A model generated the notes under the pieces. The model searched no databases and had not been told where the DNA came from. It worked only from the letters and a program-made list of their open reading frames with translations. This document shows positions 58,403-64,000 of a DNA stretch of 64,000 nt, piece after piece; the stretch's first letter is position 1, and the number at the start of each line of letters is the position of its first letter. The position numbers and the translations under genes are program-made. The stretch is from Corylus avellana (lineage: Eukaryota > Streptophyta > Magnoliopsida > Fagales > Betulaceae): assembly GCF_901000735.1 (NCBI RefSeq), contig NC_081541.1, positions 47,349,485 to 47,413,484 of the forward strand, read 5' to 3'.

Positions 58403-58856
58403 TAAATTAATTACCAAAAAAGTAAATCATCTCAGAAAGTAGGGTAGGATTTAGATATTCTTGAACTTGATGCTTGGTTTGTGTTATGCAAAGTCACAAG
58501 GAGGGTTTGGCATCTTATCAAAAAATAAGTAAAGACAAGAAAACAAAGAATAAGAAGAAGAATTCCTTCTATAAAGAAAATAAAACCTCTCCATGAATTT
58601 AATCATTTTAATTTATATTAATTATCGCCTATTTCAAAAGTCTAAACTATTAAAAATAAACGAATTAAATCATTCTAATCTATATTCTAACAATAATTAA
58701 TCAACGAATTCATTCAAAACTCAAAAAGGGCACCACAACAACTGCATTTAACCAAAAAAAAAAAAAATGTTTAGAAGGTAGGGAGAAAAAGGGAAAAGTT
58801 GAGCTCTTTCTGTGCTGGTAATCGACATGAAAATGAGAGACATAATACAAGGTAGA

Positions 58857-59465
58857 TTACCTATGACAAACACATTTGTAGTGGTATGCGCTATTAATCG
58901 GGTCGTTTCCCTCCACCGGCACTTGCTCGGCTCTGCACCGGAACTTGCAACCTCTACATTCATTGTAAGTACACGTAGGCGCCGTCGATCCTATCATCAA
59001 TCTCCTCGAGTTTCTCCTCTTCATTCTTTCATTGCCACCCTATATATATTATCATGTCGGAATTAATAGGCAACAAAAAAAAAAAAAAAAATTTATCGTA
59101 CTCAGATGTTGTTGTAATCTCTCACCTGCAAATACATTTCTTTTTGTGCGTGTGGTGATGAATGGAAAGCACTTGGACGATGAGTTTCTGAATGGTTTGT
59201 AGATCCTGCATGCAACCAAGAACACCAGAAGAATGAAGAGTTTTTAGGAGGAGGGATTGCTTTATTATCTCGGAATATTATAGTAAGTGCAAGAAAGGAA
59301 AACCATTGCATGCAGTAGGCAAAAAAGCTCTGTAGAAATAGTAGATTGGTGAAGAGAAAACTGTGGGAAAAAAGATAGTAGCTGATGAGGACCTTGTATA
59401 ACATATGCTGCTAGGATTAAGGTCAAGAAAAACAACAGTAAGTTGCATAGTTTAATGTTGGACAT
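58857..59465 (-). CDS. EPFL9: STOMAGEN / EPFL9 secreted peptide precursor
   Basis: Three minus-strand exons, 59465-59393, 59205-59126 and 59039-58857, splice by GT-AG with matching phases to 111 residues. Exon 1 is a signal peptide: MSNIKLCNLLLFFLTLILAA, cleaved near AYVIQG. Exon 2 is a pro-region (THRPSAFHSSPHAQ). Exon 3 has a basic processing stretch MKRRNSRRLM, then the mature 45-residue domain from IGSTAPTCTYNECRGC to YHYKCVCHR, with all six cysteines and the PVEGNDPINSAY loop. In Arabidopsis this mesophyll-made peptide competes with EPF1/2 at ERECTA-family and TMM receptors and raises stomatal density. Lys-Phe replaces the Arg-Tyr pair between cysteines three and four of the Arabidopsis peptide. 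A (GA)n tract lies 75-125 bases upstream. The frame is intact. Confidence 0.96.
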
Positions 59466-59538
59466 TTTTTTTCCCCTTGGTATTGGAATAAATTTGAAGG
59501 AGATGAATTGGTGGTCAATATACTTGAAGGATAAATAT

Positions 59539-59588
59539 GAGAGAGGGACAGAGAGAGAGAGAGACAGAGAGACAGAGAGAGAGAGAGA
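59539..59588. repeat. (GA)n tract in STOMAGEN leader/promoter
   Basis: Interrupted GA/GACA repeat of about 50 bases, a CT tract on the coding strand, similar in position to the one before the dCTP pyrophosphatase gene. Confidence 0.85.
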
Positions 59589-59599
59589 TGTGTGGTCAA

Positions 59600-60273
59600 T
59601 TAATGGCCATAAGAGATGGACTGGCAAAATTTGCAGTGACTCAGAGGAGCACATTAAGAGGTCCCCAACTGAGAGATTGCCTATTGTGGCTAACTCATGA
59701 ACTTGTATATTAGTTAACATAATTACTAAAATGCCCACATAGTTTTCAACATTTTATGTGTGAACATTACATTCATAAGGGTTAAAAGGGGATTTCAAGT
59801 AAGAGAATCATTTGAAGAGACAACTAAGCAGATTGCATTGCAGGGGTTACAGGAATTGTAGTGTCCTGTGGGATTCCTCGAAAGAAATCTGGCCTGAATT
59901 TGGTGAAAATTATGAGAAGGCAGATTCTTTCTTGAATAGAATGTGGTCAATGGACCTTCAATGCAAATCCCACCACTAAAATATTTGTACAAATTTCAGA
60001 GAACAAATTCTCAAATATGTTTCTTGTGACTTAGGAAATGATGTTTGATCAGGATTTTGTTTCCCACATGTTGCTATTTTTACATTGATGTGCCGGGAGG
60101 AGTTTGATACGGGGGAGATGTGCCATGTTGTTTGTGCAGTCAGTACACTTAACCGCCTCCCAATAATCTGATTGAGGATAACATATGCAGGAAATTCACA
60201 GGGTATGCCGGCGGTTGGCAATCCAATGCCAATCCTTCCCCTTATTGTGCTAGATTCAAATACCCTTTTCTTC
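59600..60273. other. STOMAGEN upstream region
   Basis: A minus-strand frame of 99 codons (59976-60275) has no family likeness. I see no second gene; this is probably promoter. Confidence 0.5.
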
Positions 60274-61245
60274 ACTAGAAAAAATTAAGGCTTTTGTAAC
60301 GTGTCTACAGTATTTTGGTTTTCAAAGTGTCATCAAATGGTAACGTGCCAAAGAGTAAAACGTCACTAAAAAATTTAGTGACATGTCAGTGTTCGTTCAC
60401 ACGTCACTAAACATTCACACGTCACTAATTGAATTTTAATTTTTTCTTCTTTATAAAAGAAAGAGGAAAAAAAATTTAAAATTTAAATTTAATTAGTGAT
60501 TAGTGACGTCACTAATTGAATTTTTTTATTATTTTTTTTCTTAGAGAAAAAAAATTTTAAAATTTAATTAGTGATGAGTTACTGTTCACACATCGCTAAC
60601 TCTCTCCCTTTTGCTCACACCTCCCTCTCTTTTTCGCCCTTTTTTCTTTCTTCTTTCTTCCTTTCTATTCACGCACACAACAAGAGAGAGACAGAGATTC
60701 ATGAAACCCACTTTCTTCTCTTCTTTTCCTCTTTTCCCTAAACCACTTTCTTCTCTTCTTTCCTGAAACCCACTCCTCTTTTCCTTTTCTTTTCTTTTCC
60801 TTCTCTCTTCTTTGTTATAGAAGAACCCAGATCGTCTTCTCGTCTCGATCTGCTTCCCTCATATCTTCTTCTTCTCGTCTTCCTCTCTCTCTCTCTCTTG
60901 CTGCTGTTTTGTGTTCACAGAGGAACCCAGATCGATCGCTTACCTTCAAGAAACAAAACGCAAAACGCCTTGTGAAAAGAAAAGAAAACGTGAGGAAAAA
61001 AGTGAGAAGATGAAGATGAAGATTTCAGAGGAAACGTGAGGAAACAAAACACAGAGGAACCTAGGTGTGACAGTGTTGAGTTGGTAGTGTGGAAGATGAA
61101 GATTTCAGCTGGTAGTGTGGAAAATAAATAAATAAATAAATAATCTGAGGGAGAAGAAAATTATGAAGAATGAAAAAAATGGAAAATAAATTAAATTAAT
61201 AAATGGAACAGTGCCACACGTCACTAACCCCCAATGTAGATTGGC
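60274..61245 (+). mobile_element. CACTA-like element, right end not seen
   Basis: It begins cactagaaaaaattaaggct, close to the CACTA TIR form, and has subterminal repeats of cgtcactaa (60360-60430 in several copies, again near 60530 and 61217). The middle (60620-60960) is a pyrimidine-rich stretch like a plant 5' leader with repeated gaacccagatcg (two copies). No transposase. The right end appears cut by LTR sequence at about 61260. Confidence 0.5.
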
Positions 61246-61262
61246 AGGTCACTATAAGACGT

Positions 61263-62276
61263 ACATTATTAGTAGCGTGGGCCACCCGAGGTCGGACTCA
61301 GCCGGACTTCTAGTTATGAACGGTAGCGTACAATGGTCGGAGTATTGGCATTGTATTATAGGTCCCTCATGAGCACCAACCTTGTTGAAAATGGGTAATA
61401 TATTAGGTAGACCATATAGTTTGAACTATGATTTAATTCTCATAATGCATATACTTTGTAAGCTTCCAACAATAACATGTCAGTTGTATCATAGTCCCTT
61501 AGCAATAGCACTTGAACTGGATCTCAAGCTTTCATTGGTATTATTCAATGGAATTATGATTATCCAATGGTCGTAATGCAACAATCCCTTAAGCTATTAT
61601 TGTTATGGCTCAATGAGATTGTGGTCGTCTAGCGGCCTTTACGATTGTGCGGCAACAATCCCTTAGGAATAATATATATTGCATCAATGATAAACTGTCA
61701 CATTATAATGGTGCATGTGATTTATTAACAATTGAGTTCATCATTCAAATGACATGTACATATTGTGCATTTTTACTCACTAAGTCGTTGGACTTATCCT
61801 TGTATTCTTTCCCTTCCATTATGTACAACTACGATGTTTAGTTAGCTTAGCTTAGGATGGATCCGAAGAGACACCTAGTCATTATGACGGACTTGGACCC
61901 TGTTTGGTTCAAGTCAATGTGGGATGCCCACGAATCTGCTCGTCTAGAGTTGCTCCAGATCATCTTTATACTTTATTTAGTTAAACGTTGGCCTTAGTTT
62001 ATTTAGAAAAACTATTCCTATTATGTATTATATTTGGAGACCGGTCTCTGACCGATACATTTGGATATCTATCTATGTTATGATGCTTTCAGTTTTGCTC
62101 TGGTTATTATGATTGTGGTTTTAAATAATTGTTATCTCTGTCCCTTAGTTAAAAGTTTTCCACAACAGTCTCTCTTTGGAGATGATGAGATCAGAGTCTT
62201 GTTTCGAGAAAAATAAGGTTGAGATGTAAACCATGAAGTCAATTATTAGTTAATTGATTTTTCTCGAGCATTACAT
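61263..62276 (-). mobile_element. LTR fragment, minus orientation
   Basis: Contains gggccacccgaggtcggact (shared with 12360) and ends tttttctcgagcattaca, the reverse of a TGTAATG LTR start. Its 62030-62276 part matches 37280-37530 and, inverted, 63126-63350. Confidence 0.6.
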
Positions 62277-62367
62277 GGGGGACATGTGAAGCTCATCGTT
62301 GTGCAATTATGTTAAGCTGGACTTTCAAGGTGGGGGGAATTGATGGTCTGTCGGCTACTGTAGATGT

Positions 62368-63100
62368 AATGTCCCAAATAATAATAATAATAATAAAATA
62401 AATGGATTTATCTATATTATTCATATTTTATAAAATAATTGTAATTTAAGAAGGGGTCTAAATCATTTTATGTGAAAATCCAAAATCAATTTTGGATTAT
62501 TTTAATTATGGTCGAATGTTTGAAGCTCCCCTAAAACATTTGACGAAACCCTGGACTCGAACGTTCGAGGATTCCTTGGAAGGTTTGATAAAAACCCTAG
62601 AACCGTTAGTAAAACAGTACACTGAATGTTCGAAAGCAGTGCACCAAATGTTCGATGAAGCCTGAAAAATAAATTTAACCTATTAGCCACCTCATCAAGC
62701 CTTATCCACTCCACCTACTCCTATAAAAAAGCAACCCCCATGACCCTTCATACCTCATTCATCCCCATGCACCTCACCCATAGTGAGATTAGGAGATTCT
62801 AGGGAGAGAATGAAGTGAACCGTGAACCATCCATGTGATTTACCATGATTTTTACAAGTCTTAAGTATGACATAATGCATTTATAATTTATTTTTCTTAA
62901 AGTAAACAATTTTCCCAAAAGTTATGAACTTACTATTGTTTTTCAAGATTTATCACGTTAATATAGTATAACGTGTTTTATTAAGTTGTTAGAAACTTTG
63001 GTTAAGGTAGGAAATGTGTTAGGTAGGAGTTTTAGAGTTGTGCAAGCATTCTAGTGCCCATCGAATGTTCCATGGCATCTGGTCAAACGTTCAACTATTG
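62368..63100 (+). mobile_element. LTR-like sequence with TATA box
   Basis: Starts tgtaatgtcccaaataat, followed by (aat)n. A TATA-like tataaaaaag is at 62732, and short phrases on gttcgaa/tgttcga are repeated. The end is not resolved. Confidence 0.4.
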
Positions 63101-63125
63101 TATACCAAATGTTTGATATCGAGGC

Positions 63126-64000
63126 CTGTAACATCCTAGTGAAATCAATTATCTAATAATTGCCTCAATAGTTCGTCTCACAGCCTTATTCCACTAGGAA
63201 CAAGACTCATGGATTTCATTCTTTCCGAAAAGAGTTTGTAGCGGAAGACTTTTCACTAAAAGACAGAGATAACTATAATTTAAATTCATAATAAAAAATA
63301 ACCAGAGTGAAACTTAAAGTATCATGACATAGATAGACCACCAAATGCCGAGGTGAAAGACTAGTCATTCAAATATATTACATACCAGAACTAATTGTTC
63401 CGATCATAACTAAAGCCTACACTTAACAAGATACAATATAAAGATAATCCTGATCATATCCTAATGAGTAGCTCGATCAACGTCCCACGCGGACTTGAGC
63501 TACACAGGGTCGAAGTCCTCAAAAAATGATTTGGATCAAGTCCTTCACAATGATCGGATGCCTCTTGAGATCCATTTTTAGCTAAGCTATCTATAACAAC
63601 ATAGAATACATATAAGGGAAAAAAAAAATACAACAGTAAGTCCGACGACTTAGTGAGTATAAATGCACATGATGTACATGTCATTAAATGATGAATTCAG
63701 TTTTTTTTTAATCACATGCGACATTATGAGGTAATAGTTATCATATGATCATGGATGCAATATAGATATAGTACATGCTATAGTTATGATGGTCATGTCA
63801 TAGTTCAACTTCATATGGTATACCCAAGATATAACCTCTTCTTAATAGGGTTGGCACTACCCCGAAGGACCTGCAAATAGGGGTGGCAAAACGGGTTGGT
63901 GGGTCAACCCGAACCTGACCTGCTTGACCTGTCACCCGTTTAGCCTCAAGCCGAACATGACCCATTTAGATAAATGGGTCAAACAGCAAAACCCAAACAC
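63126..64000 (+). mobile_element. LTR fragment, plus orientation, running off the window
   Basis: Starts tgtaacatcctagtgaaatc and is the inverted counterpart of 61720-62276, as shown by caattatctaataattg, ggaagacttttcactaa, gacagagataac and gacttagtgagtataaatgc. Confidence 0.6.

Noticed and set aside
58812..59066. Plus-strand 84-codon frame
   Set aside because: Antisense of STOMAGEN exon 3.
59265..59738. 157-codon minus-strand frame with several hydrophobic stretches
   Set aside because: It is STOMAGEN exon 1 read through its leader (GA tract) and intron 1.

Overview
This window is nuclear DNA of a eudicot plant, probably a woody, heterozygous species assembled as a draft. The evidence is intron-bearing plant genes with GT-AG junctions, A/T-rich spacers, and dense layers of LTR, LINE, SINE, MULE, hAT and CACTA-type elements. 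Three runs of N (100, 100 and 330 bases) split it into four contigs: 1-6883, 6984-14126, 14227-48803 and 49134-64000. I cannot name the species.

Four kinds of host gene are supported. (i) A conserved 183-residue plant protein that I do not recognise is encoded on the minus strand by four exons. It is present twice (2899-3885 and 14321-15307) because contig 1 and contig 3 share a ~4.1 kb duplicated block. (ii) An eight-exon HMCES/SRAP gene lies at 21632-35969 (+). It encodes the abasic-site DNA-protein crosslink enzyme; its third intron is 9 kb long and full of transposons. (iii) A two-exon dCTP pyrophosphatase gene of the MazG fold lies at 39508-40905 (-), convergent with HMCES. (iv) A three-exon STOMAGEN/EPFL9 gene lies at 58857-59465 (-). 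It encodes a secreted six-cysteine peptide that promotes stomata and was recovered by splicing three short pieces.

Layout: 1-2800 is spacer and a LINE remnant. 2805-6883 is duplicate copy 1 (unknown gene, Pack-MULE carrying a broken DUF295 gene, unnamed repeat, end of a TIR element). 6984-12930 is one arm of a ~5.9 kb inverted repeat whose other arm is 42568-48504. 12931-14126 is LTR-element debris. 14227-18336 is duplicate copy 2. 18151-21413 is a long-TIR transposon into which a gag-only gypsy-type LTR element has inserted. 21559-35969 is HMCES. 36290-38290 is LTR debris. 39508-41070 is the dCTP pyrophosphatase. 49134-58740 is spacer with many MITEs, two SINE pieces and a palindromic satellite. 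58857-59600 is STOMAGEN. 60274-64000 is a CACTA-like fragment and LTR fragments in both orientations.

The host genes do not form a pathway cluster. HMCES and dCTP pyrophosphatase both guard DNA integrity (abasic sites at forks; the dCTP pool) and are neighbours, but chance is enough to explain this. Much of the apparent structure (4.1 kb duplication, 5.9 kb inverted repeat) ends at N gaps and may be unmerged haplotypes rather than real genome architecture.
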